DNA of 64,000 bases from JACZUI01 sp965216725. Lineage in GTDB: Bacteria; Actinomycetota; Acidimicrobiia; Spongiisociales; ZC4RG35. This document shows positions 37,056 through 46,942 of the stretch, one piece after another. Position 1 is the first letter of the stretch. Each line of letters starts with the position of its first letter. The notes beneath the pieces are model-generated. The model was given only the letters and a program-made list of their open reading frames with translations. It did no database searches and was not told the DNA's origin. The position numbers were made by a program, and so were the translations under genes. The stretch spans positions 1 through 64,000 of the forward strand of contig CBDCGI010000023.1 in NCBI GenBank assembly GCA_965216725.1, written 5' to 3'.

Positions 37056-40000
37056 CTAGGGTGTCGAAATGGGGTTGGGGTGTCGTCTCCGGCCGAACCA
37101 GACCAGGAACGTGCCGACGATGATGCATAGGACGGACCATGCCGCCATCACCAGCCTGGCGCCGGTGAACGGGAGATTGCCGACAGTTGCGCTTGCCTCG
37201 GCTGAGTTGTTGGCGAGATTGGGATCGTCAGCTCCTTCTGCCGGGCTCACACTGACCGAGTTTGTGACCACCGAACCCGAATTGGTCTCGGCAACGGCCG
37301 TCGTCTCAACGAGTATCGACGCCGAGGACCCGGACATGAGTGGTTGCTGGTATGTACAGGTGACGGTCTGGGACTCGATGTCGCAAACCCAACCCAACCC
37401 GGCGGCGGAGTCGATTATCAATTCATCGGGAACGATGTCAACGAGCGTAATGGGGCCATTGGCATCGTCCGGTCCGTGATTGCTGACCACGATCTCCCAG
37501 ACCACAGCCGCTCCCCCGGCCGAGCGGACCGTCTTGACAACGGCGATATCGCTTACGGGTTCGGCTAGCTCCACGGCGACGATTTCGGTATCGCTGTCTG
37601 ATGGATTTGCGCCAGTAACGTCCTCGCTTGTGGCTACACCGGTGTTGGCGATCTCTCCCGCAGAAACGTCAGCGGGGCCGACAACATAAGTAGCGGCGCA
37701 GGTGATCCCCTCCCCCGGTTCCAAGCTTGCGGGCATCGGTTGATCACAGACCAACGCGGATACACCGGGTCGGGTGTCGACGATCTCGACCGAACTCAGC
37801 ACCACGTTCCCGGTGTTCTCTGCGGTGAAGCGGTAAGTCAGGGTATCGCCGCGGGTAACCGATCCTGAGCCGTCCTCGTCAGCGTTTTCTTGCAACTCCT
37901 TGTCCAGGCTCAGATCAGGATTCTGGGGGAGGATCACCGTCTCCGAAGCCGTATCCGACACGTTCGGACCCGACGGCGGAACCCCCTCAACAGTCGCCGT
38001 ATTCACAATCAGCCCAGCATCAACATCAGCCTGACCGATCACATACGACGCAGTACAAGTCATCGACCCCGAAGCCACCAACACCGAACCCGGACACGAC
38101 ACCGGCGACAACCCCACCAACGGGTCAGAAACCACCAGCGAAGACAACGTCACATCACCCGTATTCGTCACCACAAACTCATAAACAACCACATCCCCCA
38201 CCCCAACCCCACCAGACGTATCCGCCGACTTCACCAACTCAACCCCAGGATTCTGGGGGAGGATCACCGTCTCCGAAGCCGTATCCGACACGTTCGGACC
38301 CGACGGCGGAACCCCCTCAACAGTCGCCGTATTCACAATCAACCCAGCATCAACATCAGCCTGACCGATCACATACGACGCAGTACAAGTCATCGACCCC
38401 GAAGCCACCAACACCGAACCCGGACACAACACCGGCGACAACCCCACCAACGGGTCAGAAACCACCAGCGAAGACAACGTCACATCACCCGTATTCGTCA
38501 CCACAAACTCATAAACAACCACATCCCCCACCCCAACCCCACCAGACGTATCCGCCGACTTCACCAACTCAACCCCAGGATTCTGGGGGAGGATCACCGT
38601 CTCCGAAGCCGTATCCGACACGTTCGGACCCGACGGCGGAACCCCCTCAACAGTCGCCGTATTCACAATCAACCCAGCATCAACATCAGCCTGACCGATC
38701 ACATACGACGCAGTACAAGTCATCGACCCCGAAGCCACCAACACCGAACCCGGACACAACACCGGCGACAACCCCACCAACGGGTCAGAAACCACCAGCG
38801 AAGACAACGTCACATCACCCGTATTCGTCACCACAAACTCATAAACAACCACATCCCCCACCCCAACCCCACCAGACGTATCCGCCGACTTCACCAACTC
38901 AACCCCAGGATTCTGGGGGAGGATCACCGTCTCCGAAGCCGTATCCGACACGTTCGGACCCGACGGCGGAACCCCCTCAACAGTCGCCGTATTCACAATC
39001 AACCCAGCATCAACATCAGCCTGACCGATCACATACGACGCAGTACAAGTCATCGACCCCGAAGCCACCAACACCGAACCCGGACACAACACCGGCGACA
39101 ACCCCACCAACGGGTCAGAAACCACCAGCGAAGACAACGTCACATCACCCGTATTCGTCACCACAAACTCATAAACAACCACATCCCCCACCCCAACCCC
39201 ACCAGACGTATCCGCCGACTTCACCAACTCAACCCCAGGTACGCCGGGGACGTTCACGAATGTACAGGTGACGGCTGAGAGCCCTCCAATGGCAAGCGTG
39301 AACGACGACGGGGTGCCGCTCGTACAACTGGAACTGTCCAGCACATATCCAGGAGGGACTGTCGACTCAGAAACAGCGTGGGTCCCCGGCGGCAGCGCAA
39401 TGTAGAAGCTCCCGTCACCCGTCGTCGACCTGGTGATGGTTCCTGCGCCATCCACGGTCCACGGTGAACCCACTGGCAACCGAAGCATCATCTGATACAT
39501 CCTTGACGACGTTGATGCCCATCCCAACGTCGAGAATGCAATCGCGGGCGGCTGAATTAGGGACAATCGAGGTGAACGAGCATGTGTTGACGTAGGACGT
39601 ACCCGGGCCCCCGCCGATGTCATCCATGATGACCTCACATGTGGCCACGGTGTCCGTGTCCCCTGGCAGGATCGGGTCGACCGAACAGGTCGAAGAACCC
39701 AGCGAAATCGGACTCGCAGGGTTGCAGCGATTCGCCAGGTTGTCGCCAGGGCACTGAAAGAGCTGTGGAGACCCAGCTTGTTGTACAGCCGGATTGCCTC
39801 CCACACTCACACAAATCGCGTAATTGACAAACCCGTCGAGGTCCGAGTCGAACAGGGCACACGCGTCGCCTGTGTTGGCGCCATTGAAGCCCGTTTCATC
39901 CCAGCTCCAGCTCACCCAAAAAGCTCGTAAAGGATCGTCGAGGTGTGAATAGTCGACGCTCGTCTCCACTAGGTCAGACTGATTCGGTGAGTCGTCGATT

Positions 40001-40170
40001 CCGCCCACGTCCGGATAAGTGACGAAGTTGTGGACGGCTCTTGCCTGGGGTGCAACCGGAATGACTACTATCGAAATCAACGCAACAAGAGTGGCCAGGG
40101 CCCGACCCGCCACGTGTCCTGTGCCGGTACGCGCCTTCGGTCGTCCGGCATGCCGCATCGTAAACAACAT
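37056..40170 (-). pseudogene. Large LPFTG-anchored surface protein with DUF11 repeats, one apparent frameshift
   Basis: Read across one indel this is about a 1037-aa exported protein. Parts in order: signal peptide (to about residue 45, ending PQARA); a Cys-containing N-terminal domain; a SpaA-like segment (TVDGAGTITRSTTGDGSFYIALPPG, quoted in two halves around the break); four near-identical 110-aa DUF11 repeats; two divergent DUF11-like domains; then LPFTG, a hydrophobic helix and RRRHP, a sortase sorting signal. The frame breaks near 39458. The N-terminal frame (from 40170) runs into a stop at 39415 after SGFTVDRGW, while the downstream frame carries TVDGAGT. Removing one base from ACCGTGG restores continuity. 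It could be a real disruption, phase variation or an assembly error. No sortase gene is in the window. Confidence 0.8.
37921..39240 (-). repeat. Four tandem 330-bp DUF11-encoding repeats
   Basis: Units at 37921-38250, 38251-38580, 38581-38910 and 38911-39240, each beginning with the same TTCTGGGGGA on the plus strand. The period is exactly 330 bp (110 codons). I see only isolated differences, for example two in the 37921 copy (ATCAGCCC for ATCAACCC, CACGAC for CACAAC). Each unit encodes one Ig-like DUF11 domain with two Cys. The coding strand is strongly depleted in C: codons end in G or T (GTG, GTT, TTG, ACG, GAT, AAT). Confidence 0.97.
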
Positions 40171-40293
40171 GAACGCGGCGCTGGCGGTTTCTTAGTGAGC
40201 CTTGGTCTTTGGGCTCACAAGGGTGACTTGACAGAGCCGATAGAACTCAAGCTAAGGACACCTCGCAGCTCGCGGTAACGCAGAACGGTGCGC

Positions 40294-41290
40294 TCATCCC
40301 AAGGGAACGCCTTCACAAACAGATCGGGCGATGCTTGGCTGCGCGGTGAAGCGGCGCGGCTCGTCGACAAACCCCGATCCCGGCTCCTCTGAGATCAAAT
40401 AGGCCTCAATGGCGTCTGCCAAGGCCACTGAGGCGAGATCCAGGTATTCCTGGGTGGCCAAGAACTCAGCTTCCTCCCTGCTATTCAGGTAGGCAACCTC
40501 GATGAGAGCGGTCGGAGTCTCCGGTAGCCGCATCATGCCGTACGTGTCTTCCCCTCTTGTGTTGAGAACCCGCAAGACACCGGCGTCAGGAGCAGCATGC
40601 CAGACAACCCCATTCACCGTCGCCAATGAAGAGACCACGTATTCGTAGAGAAGGCCCCCCAAACGTTTCGATTCCTCGCTCTCCGATTGGATGAAGACTT
40701 CGGTGCCCGGCACGATCGGACACTCCGGGAGTGGGTGCGTTGTGGTGGATCGAGACCATCAGACGCGCCTGGGCAGTGTCCGCCAGATTGGCTCGGACCG
40801 ACAGTGGGACCGTGTAGCTCGAGGTCCTCGTCAGCATCGTCGATATCCCGCGAGCCTCGAGCTCGGCCAGCGTCACCAGTGCCAGGTCCAGATTGAGGTC
40901 GCGTTCGACCAGGCCGGTAGGCGCCACCGCGCCGGTGTCGACCTCTCCCCCATGGCCCGGGTCGATCACGACGTCGACTTCCGTTATGGGCATGCCGTCG
41001 GTGACGAACACCGGTGATCCACAGTTGTCGAGTACGTGGTAGCCGCGCGAAGTCTGATCTCTCACAGCCACCACCACCCCAGTGGTCGTGACCAGGGCCC
41101 TCGCCTCAGGCACGTCGGCCAATGTCGACGTCGTTGTGCTCGAATCCCGCACCGTGGTCGAAGTTGTCGTCGAGGTGGTCGGGATGGCACGCAGCTCTGG
41201 AGGAATCTCGCTGTCAGCGTCCTGGGTCGTGAGCGACATGCCAAAGACCAAGACCAACAACACGACGAACGCCGACCCGAATCGCAACAT
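40294..41290 (-). pseudogene. N-acetylmuramoyl-L-alanine amidase (Amidase_3), one apparent frameshift
   Basis: Zinc amidase that cuts the peptide from muramic acid in peptidoglycan. The N-terminal part (ATG 41290; GTG 41302 also possible) has a membrane anchor about 4-20, a Ser/Thr-rich linker, then VVIDPGHGGEVDTG (zinc His and Glu) and MVSIHHNAPTPG (second zinc His). The frame then runs out into unrelated residues and stops at 40586. The remainder continues in another frame from about 40710 as GTEVFIQSESEESKRLGG, through ALIEVAYLNSREEAEFL with the catalytic Glu, to 40294. One base too many in CGTGCCGGGCACC explains the break. Combined length is about 331 aa, normal for the family. Confidence 0.85.
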
Positions 41291-41357
41291 GGACCCCAGC
41301 ACTCTGCCACGACGGGCGGCCAAAGGTGGGATCCGAGCGAAGCTACGATCATCTCCG

Positions 41358-41561
41358 GTGTTTGGTCCGTTGAACGGCGTTCGCTCCGCCCTGGTCGTAG
41401 CAGCCGTCATCGCCGCCTTTGTCGCCTTCGTCACCGGATTCTCGGGTGCTGCGCTCGTTCTACTGGCTGGGGTGGCGATTCACGGTGCTGGCTGGGCATA
41501 CCTCTATCAACAGAAGACTGCCGGGCCCCAACGACCGGGTGGGACAACGCCGGCTCCCTAA
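41358..41561 (+). CDS. Small membrane protein
   Basis: 67 aa if GTG 41358 is the start. Two hydrophobic stretches (about 11-27 and 30-46) separated by a short turn with FVTGFSG, then a Gly/Pro-rich tail. I do not recognise a family. It is divergent from the amidase and 12 nt before the DUF389 protein, so the two may be co-expressed. Confidence 0.5.
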   Translation: MFGPLNGVRSALVVAAVIAAFVAFVTGFSGAALVLLAGVAIHGAGWAYLYQQKTAGPQRPGGTTPAP

Positions 41562-41573
41562 CATCCACCGGCG

Positions 41574-43106
41574 ATGAATCTCCAGCATCTGCTCCGTAGC
41601 ACCACTGTATGGCGCGGCATCCTCGGGTTCGCCGGCGCGGTCGCGGTACTGGCCTGGCCCGAGCTGTTCGGGGACCTGCTTGTTTGGCTCATAGGCCTGG
41701 GGGCAATGGCGGTCGGTGTGATGGAGCTTGTCATTTGGGTTGGGGAGAAACCGCGCAGTGCTTGGGATTTGATGCGGGCCCTTGCACTGATCCTTGGAGG
41801 CGCCTTCGTGTTGATCGCGCCTACTGAACCCGTGGATCTCGTTCGCGCCGGAGTGGCGGCGATTCTCGCCGTTCGCGCCGTCGGGTCGCTCCTCGCTGCC
41901 TATCGCCAGTGGCGCAAGAACAGGAAAGATCCGTTCTGGTCGATCATCAAGAGCACACTCTCGTTGGTCCTGGCCGTCGCCCTGCTCTTGGTGCCGGGAG
42001 CTCTCCTTTCGTTCGTGGTCGCGGCGGTCGCGGCCGTATGGATACTGAGCGCCGTGCTCGTCGTCATGAATGATGTTCTCACCGACCGGGCCGAAGCCGC
42101 TCCGTCAGATCTCGCCGGTTTGGTCGCGGATCGGGATATGGACCCCGAGACCCGGGAGTTGGTCACGGGGGCTCTGTTCGCCGGGCTCGACTCTTGGGAT
42201 GGATCAGTCCGATTCGTGACCCTTATGGCTTTCTCCACCACGATCGCGACCTTTGGGATCCAGGCCGACTCGACGGCAGTTGTCATCGGAGCGATGCTGA
42301 TCGCCCCACTGATGGCGCCAATAATGGCGCTAAGCGCCGGGATTCTGATGGGTTGGGTAGACAAGGCGCTGATGGCGCTCCGCCGTGCTTGGTTCGGCGT
42401 GGGCATTGCCATTCTGACCTCTTTCGTGATGTCGTTCATCTCGCCTGACTTCATCGACATCGCCTCCAACAGCCAGGTCCTGTCCCGAACGTCACCCACG
42501 ATCCTCGATCTGCTGATCGCACTCGCCGCCGGAGGTGCCGGGGGGTACGCGTTGAGCCATCCACAAGTCAGCGATTCTCTTCCCGGCGTTGCCATCGCCG
42601 TGGCCCTGGTCCCGCCTCTCGCTGTTGTAGGTGTCTCGCTTCAAGCCGGTGAGATCGGCTTTGCCGGTGGTGCGTTCCTGTTGTTTCTGGCGAACTTCGT
42701 CGGGATCGTCATCTCAGCGGGTCTTGTCTTCATCGTCACCGGATACAGCCCATGGTCTCGGTTCAGCGAAACCGGCGAAACCGGCCGGCGAAGCTCGGGG
42801 TTGGTACTCGTCTCACTCGCGTTGATCGCCCTCCCCCTAATGATCATCGGCCGCGACATCATCGAGGAAATCAACGACGCGGGGGCCGCAAGATCCGCAG
42901 TCACGTCCTGGCTTGACGGCGCCGAAGACGTTTCGGTATCCGTCGTCGAAGTGGACGGCAACGACGTGCGCGTCGACATCGTGGCCGGCCAGGAGACCCC
43001 GCCGCCCGAGGACTTGGCGGAGGCGCTTGCACAGGACCTGGAAAGGCGAATAAACCTCGAGCTGAACATCACGCCTCAGTTCACCGAGGAAGTGAGCGCC
43101 GGCTAG
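41574..43106 (+). CDS. DUF308-DUF389 fusion membrane protein
   Basis: 510 aa. The N-terminal part (about 1-170) has six hydrophobic segments of the HdeD-like DUF308 type (GILGFAGAVAVLAWPEL, LIGLGAMAVGVMELV). The central part (about 190-450) is DUF389, with TTIATFGIQADSTAVVIGAMLIAPLMAPIMALSAGI, GVAIAVALVPPLAVVG and LFLANFVGI. A short extracytoplasmic C-terminal domain follows. Transport is often supposed for DUF389, but no substrate is known. The fusion order is noteworthy. It ends overlapping the convergent phosphomutase gene by 4 nt. Confidence 0.85.
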   Translation: MNLQHLLRSTTVWRGILGFAGAVAVLAWPELFGDLLVWLIGLGAMAVGVMELVIWVGEKPRSAWDLMRALALILGGAFVLIAPTEPVDLVRAGVAAILAVRAVGSLLAAYRQWRKNRKDPFWSIIKSTLSLVLAVALLLVPGALLSFVVAAVAAVWILSAVLVVMNDVLTDRAEAAPSDLAGLVADRDMDPETRELVTGALFAGLDSWDGSVRFVTLMAFSTTIATFGIQADSTAVVIGAMLIAPLMAPIMALSAGILMGWVDKALMALRRAWFGVGIAILTSFVMSFISPDFIDIASNSQVLSRTSPTILDLLIALAAGGAGGYALSHPQVSDSLPGVAIAVALVPPLAVVGVSLQAGEIGFAGGAFLLFLANFVGIVISAGLVFIVTGYSPWSRFSETGETGRRSSGLVLVSLALIALPLMIIGRDIIEEINDAGAARSAVTSWLDGAEDVSVSVVEVDGNDVRVDIVAGQETPPPEDLAEALAQDLERRINLELNITPQFTEEVSAG

Positions 43107-44824
43107 CTCGCCAGCAGTAACTCCTCGACCCCCGCCGCCAAGCTGTCGGCTTCGGTCACGAGGCGCTTGCGCTCGGTTTCCGGGGACGTTCCGAGGGAGC
43201 CACAAAGGTCGACATAGATCTTCAGCTTGGGCTCTGTCCCGCTGGGCCGCGCCAGGATCCGACCCGACTCTCCCATCTTCAATTCGAGAAGGTCCTGCTC
43301 CCCCAGCCACAGCGGTCGGCGTTCGGCTCCGGTGCGATAGTCGGTTACTCCCGTCACATCGTGACCCTGGATCTGTGAAGGTGGAGCATCGGCCAATGCG
43401 GCCAAGGCCGACCGGATTGCGTCCATGCCGGCAGGACCCTCCCGCACCAACGACCGTTGGCAACTCACCCACAGGCCGTCCGACGACCAAATCTCATGCA
43501 GCCGATCGACAACCGTGCGTCCTGCAGATGCCTCTTCCGCCACGAGATCGGCGAATACCAGGGCTGCCGACATCCCGTCTTTGTCGCGAACAGCCGGTCC
43601 GACGGAGTATCCCAGCGCCTCCTCGAATCCGAAGGCGAAGACCCCTTCGCCGCTCCGCTCCAACTCCAAAGCCGCGTTGATGATCCATTTGAACCCTGTG
43701 AGCGTTGCGGTGTGCCTGGCGTCGTACCTCATTGCCATTCGTTCCAAGATCGGGCTCGAGACGATCGAGTTGGCGACAATCGGACGACCTATTCCCCGCC
43801 AGTTGCGAAGGACCACGTCACCGAGGAGGGCCCCTAGCTCATTCCCCGTGAGCTGTCGGTAGGCGTCTCCGACCAACACCGAGGCAGCGAGCCGGTCGGC
43901 GTCTGGGTCGTTGGCAATCACCGCGGGAGCGCCGAGCTCGCGAGCGTGGTCGAGTGCAAGATCCAGCGCACCGGGTTCCTCCGGATTCGGGAAGGCAACC
44001 GTGGGGAAGCTGCCATCCGGCGAAAACTGCTCCGAGACCGGCCTCAAGCCGCTGTGACCTCCCGATACGAACAACTCCTGTACGAAGCGCCCACCTACTC
44101 CATGCATGGCCGTGTACACGAACTCGAGGGAGGACTCCTGTGGTGAGGGTCGGCTGGCCATGACTTGTGCCCGATATCGGTCGAATGGCTCGGTGCCCAG
44201 CTCCGAGACTCGCGGATCGGATCCATCGAATACGTCTGGGATCAGTTCCACCTCGCTGGCAAGGCCGACCGCGTCGATCGCCGAGGCGATCTGGCTGTCT
44301 TCAGGAGGAATGATCTGAGCCGCGTTCTCGCCGTATACCTTGTATCCGTTGTCAGCCGGCGGATTGTGACTCGCAGTTACCACCACGGCGGCCCCCGCCC
44401 CAATGTCGAGCGCAGCGAAAGCCACAATTGGTGTCGGCGTCACCTTGCCGAAGTAGCGGACCTCGAGATCAGCCGCAGCCAGAACTCCCGCGGCCAATTC
44501 TGCAAACCGACGGCTACTCGGTCGGGCGTCAAATCCCAATACCACAGGCCGATCAGCTCTTCCATCGGCGACGATATGCGAAGCGAGGCCAGCCGTTGCC
44601 CTGATAACGGTTGCGGCGTTCATCCGACCCGACCCGGGGCCAACCCGGCCCCGGATGCCTGCAGTGCCGAAAGTGAGCGTGGTCCCCACTGCTGCCTCCA
44701 GCTCCTGGCCATCTCGGTTGGCGATTGCCGCTTCGAGTTGGGAACGCGTGACCGGATCTGGATCGCCCGCTGCCCAGGACTGTGCTCGCTCGATCAGGGC
44801 ATTCCGTCTCGAATCAGCGGGCAT
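43103..44824 (-). CDS. Phosphoglucomutase/phosphomannomutase
   Basis: 573 aa alpha-D-phosphohexomutase. Start ATG 44824, overlapping the galE stop by 11 nt; the frame is open to 45271 but that is the shadow of galE. Four domains: LTFGTAGIRGRVGPG at the start, the phosphoserine loop TASHNPPADNGYKVYG, metal loop NDPDADRL, sugar loop GFEEALGY, and phosphate loop RPSGTEPKLKIY. The length and the FEEALGY loop fit the long PgcA/PGM2-like subgroup acting on glucose-1-phosphate, sometimes mannose-1-phosphate. With galE it supplies nucleotide sugars. Confidence 0.93.
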   Translation of the reverse strand: MPADSRRNALIERAQSWAAGDPDPVTRSQLEAAIANRDGQELEAAVGTTLTFGTAGIRGRVGPGSGRMNAATVIRATAGLASHIVADGRADRPVVLGFDARPSSRRFAELAAGVLAAADLEVRYFGKVTPTPIVAFAALDIGAGAAVVVTASHNPPADNGYKVYGENAAQIIPPEDSQIASAIDAVGLASEVELIPDVFDGSDPRVSELGTEPFDRYRAQVMASRPSPQESSLEFVYTAMHGVGGRFVQELFVSGGHSGLRPVSEQFSPDGSFPTVAFPNPEEPGALDLALDHARELGAPAVIANDPDADRLAASVLVGDAYRQLTGNELGALLGDVVLRNWRGIGRPIVANSIVSSPILERMAMRYDARHTATLTGFKWIINAALELERSGEGVFAFGFEEALGYSVGPAVRDKDGMSAALVFADLVAEEASAGRTVVDRLHEIWSSDGLWVSCQRSLVREGPAGMDAIRSALAALADAPPSQIQGHDVTGVTDYRTGAERRPLWLGEQDLLELKMGESGRILARPSGTEPKLKIYVDLCGSLGTSPETERKRLVTEADSLAAGVEELLLAS

Positions 44825-45812
44825 GCTGCTGCCATCGCCAGGAGTCGGCGCACATCGCACTGAGATCCCTCTCGGCTCTCCATCCCAATTCGTGGCGGGC
44901 ACGTTCTGGGTCAGCCCAGCTCGCAGCGACGTCGCCTGGACGTCTACCCACGATTTCGTAAGGCACCGGCTCACCCGATGCCGCCTCGTAGGCCTTAACC
45001 ACCTCCAGAACACTGTGCCCTCGACCGGTCCCCAAGTTGTAGATGTGAACACCCGGGTCTGCATGGTGGCTCTCGAGAGCCATGACATGCCCGATCGCAA
45101 GGTCGACGACGTGGATGTAGTCACGTACGCCAGTGCCGTCATGTGTGTCGTAGTCGCCACCGTAAACTCGGAGTTTCGGCCGTCGACCGGCTGCAACCTG
45201 GGCGACATAGGGCATGAGGTTGTTTGGGACGCCTTGTGGGTCCTCTCCGATGAGGCCGGTCTCATGGGCACCGACCGGGTTGAAGTACCTCAGGAGCGAC
45301 ATGGACCAGGTTGGATCAGCCGCTTGTAGGTCGCGGAGAACCTGCTCCATCATGATCTTGGACCATCCATAAGGATTTGTGGCCGACCCGATGGGCATCG
45401 TCTCAACTAGCGGGAGTGAGCTCGGCTCTCCGTAGACGGTGGCCGACGAGCTGAAGACGAAGGTCCGAGTTCCCGACTCGATGAGAACCTCGAGCAACGT
45501 CACGGTTCCGCTGACGTTGTTCTGGTAATAGGACACAGGATGTTGCACCGACTCCCCCACCGCCTTCAAGGCAGCAAAGTGGATACAGGCATCAACTCCT
45601 GCGGCGACGGCCTTTCTCATGTCTTCCGGATTACGTACGTCTCCCTCGAAGAACTCGGGCCGTGTGCCGGTTATCTCAAATATCCGGTCTAAGACGGACC
45701 GTCTGGCATTTGCCAGATTGTCGATGACGACCGCTTCGTGGCCCGCCTCGATGAGGGCGACCACCGTGTGCGAGCCAATGAAACCTGCTCCGCCTGTGAC
45801 CAGAACGCGCAT
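44814..45812 (-). CDS. galE: UDP-glucose 4-epimerase
   Basis: 332 aa short-chain dehydrogenase of the extended type, interconverting UDP-glucose and UDP-galactose. VTGGAGFIGSHTV binds NAD. Ser in FVFSSSATVYGEP and the YGWSK pair form the catalytic triad. FNPVGAHETGLIGEDP and NLMPYVAQVA are typical of GalE. It lies between the histidine kinase (21 nt upstream) and the phosphomutase. Confidence 0.95.
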   Translation of the reverse strand: MRVLVTGGAGFIGSHTVVALIEAGHEAVVIDNLANARRSVLDRIFEITGTRPEFFEGDVRNPEDMRKAVAAGVDACIHFAALKAVGESVQHPVSYYQNNVSGTVTLLEVLIESGTRTFVFSSSATVYGEPSSLPLVETMPIGSATNPYGWSKIMMEQVLRDLQAADPTWSMSLLRYFNPVGAHETGLIGEDPQGVPNNLMPYVAQVAAGRRPKLRVYGGDYDTHDGTGVRDYIHVVDLAIGHVMALESHHADPGVHIYNLGTGRGHSVLEVVKAYEAASGEPVPYEIVGRRPGDVAASWADPERARHELGWRAERDLSAMCADSWRWQQHAR

Positions 45813-45833
45813 CCGCCGAGAGCCTAGATGTGC

Positions 45834-46856
45834 TCAGATCTTGTGCGCCGGCAGCGTCAGAACGAAAGTCGCCCACCTGCCGTCATGGCGATAGACGACA
45901 TCTCCTCCCATCAGTTTGGCCAAACGTCTCGCAACTCCGAGGCCGAGACCCACCGACTTCGGATGTGGGTCACCACTCCCCCGCTGATAGGGCTCGAAGA
46001 TTCGCTGCGAGTCCTCGAGACTGAGCGGAGCACCAGAATCGCAAACCCACAGCTCCACCAGATCATTCTGCCGGCCGATCCGGACTTGCAACGGATCCTC
46101 GCCGTAGCGAATCGCATTGGTGACCAGGTTGCGCAGAATCTGTCGTGTCCGGTGAGGATCTGCTTGAACTACCGAGGGTGCACCGTTGGAAACGACGCGC
46201 ACTTCATGGTCCACGGCCTCCAGCACACGACTCACCTCGTCGGCAACGTCAAAACTCACCGACGCCACCTGGAGCTGGGGGTCTTCGCGTGAGGCTACGA
46301 GAAGGTCCTCGATGATTCCGGCAGCGTCCTCTGCCTGACGCCGGATGAGGTAAGCCATGTCACGCCGGTCGTCGTCGCTGAAAGTCCTGTAATTGTCGGC
46401 TAGCTCCGCACCCATGCCCACGAGAACTGTGATTGGGTTCCTCAACTCGTGGGAGACCGTCGCGATGAACTCGTCTCTCGCCTTCTGGGCCCTCACCTTG
46501 TCAGTGACGTCGATGAGTGCCCCTTCATAAAACGCGAGATCTCCGGTCTCGTTCCGTATCACCTTTGCGGAGTCCCGGGCCCAAAAGCGCGACCCGTCTG
46601 CCCTGATCAGCTCGATGTCAAAGTCGAATACGACTCCGTCAGACTCGAGCTGTCCGATCCAGCTCTTCCTCGCATCGGGGTCGACATAAACCGACCGCAC
46701 GTTTGCGATGGCGGCCCTGGCGTCGTCCACACTCTCATATCCGAGCAGGTCTGCCAAAGCTTGATTGCCGGCTATCAAACTCCCGTCGGGGGCCGTCCGG
46801 TACAGAGCTACCGGTACCCGATCGAGAGCCCCTCGAAGATCATCCGTTCCTGACAT
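45834..46856 (-). CDS. PAS-domain sensor histidine kinase
   Basis: 340 aa from ATG 46856 (GGGGGG upstream). A PAS domain (about 8-125) contains LLGYES and a PAC-type end GALIDVTDK. HisKA (about 127-195) has the H-box FIATVSHELRNPI with the phospho-His. HATPase_c follows with NLVTNAIRYG (N box), VCDSGAPL (G1) and GLGLGVARRLAKLMGG (G2). There are no membrane segments, so it senses in the cytoplasm. No response regulator is adjacent. Cytoplasmic partner unknown. Confidence 0.92.
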   Translation of the reverse strand: MSGTDDLRGALDRVPVALYRTAPDGSLIAGNQALADLLGYESVDDARAAIANVRSVYVDPDARKSWIGQLESDGVVFDFDIELIRADGSRFWARDSAKVIRNETGDLAFYEGALIDVTDKVRAQKARDEFIATVSHELRNPITVLVGMGAELADNYRTFSDDDRRDMAYLIRRQAEDAAGIIEDLLVASREDPQLQVASVSFDVADEVSRVLEAVDHEVRVVSNGAPSVVQADPHRTRQILRNLVTNAIRYGEDPLQVRIGRQNDLVELWVCDSGAPLSLEDSQRIFEPYQRGSGDPHPKSVGLGLGVARRLAKLMGGDVVYRHDGRWATFVLTLPAHKI

Positions 46857-46942
46857 GGTCCCCCCGGTGATTATCGGCCACGACGGCCGATTCCTCCAGC
46901 ACGAAAATTCTAGATCGTGTCGCCTGAACCTCTGAACCGTCC

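Noticed and set aside
37921..39240. CRISPR-like array
   Set aside because: Repeats are 330 bp, contiguous, without spacers, and encode a protein domain in frame.
37890..39278. 462-aa Arg/His-rich open frame on the plus strand
   Set aside because: It is the antisense of the C-depleted DUF11 repeats. The repetitive RRHRTR-like protein arises from repeat periodicity and lack of stop codons in that composition, and it has no ribosome site or family signature.
44825..45271. 722-aa version of the phosphohexomutase
   Set aside because: The added N-terminus is antisense-like low-complexity sequence from the galE frame; homology starts after 44824.
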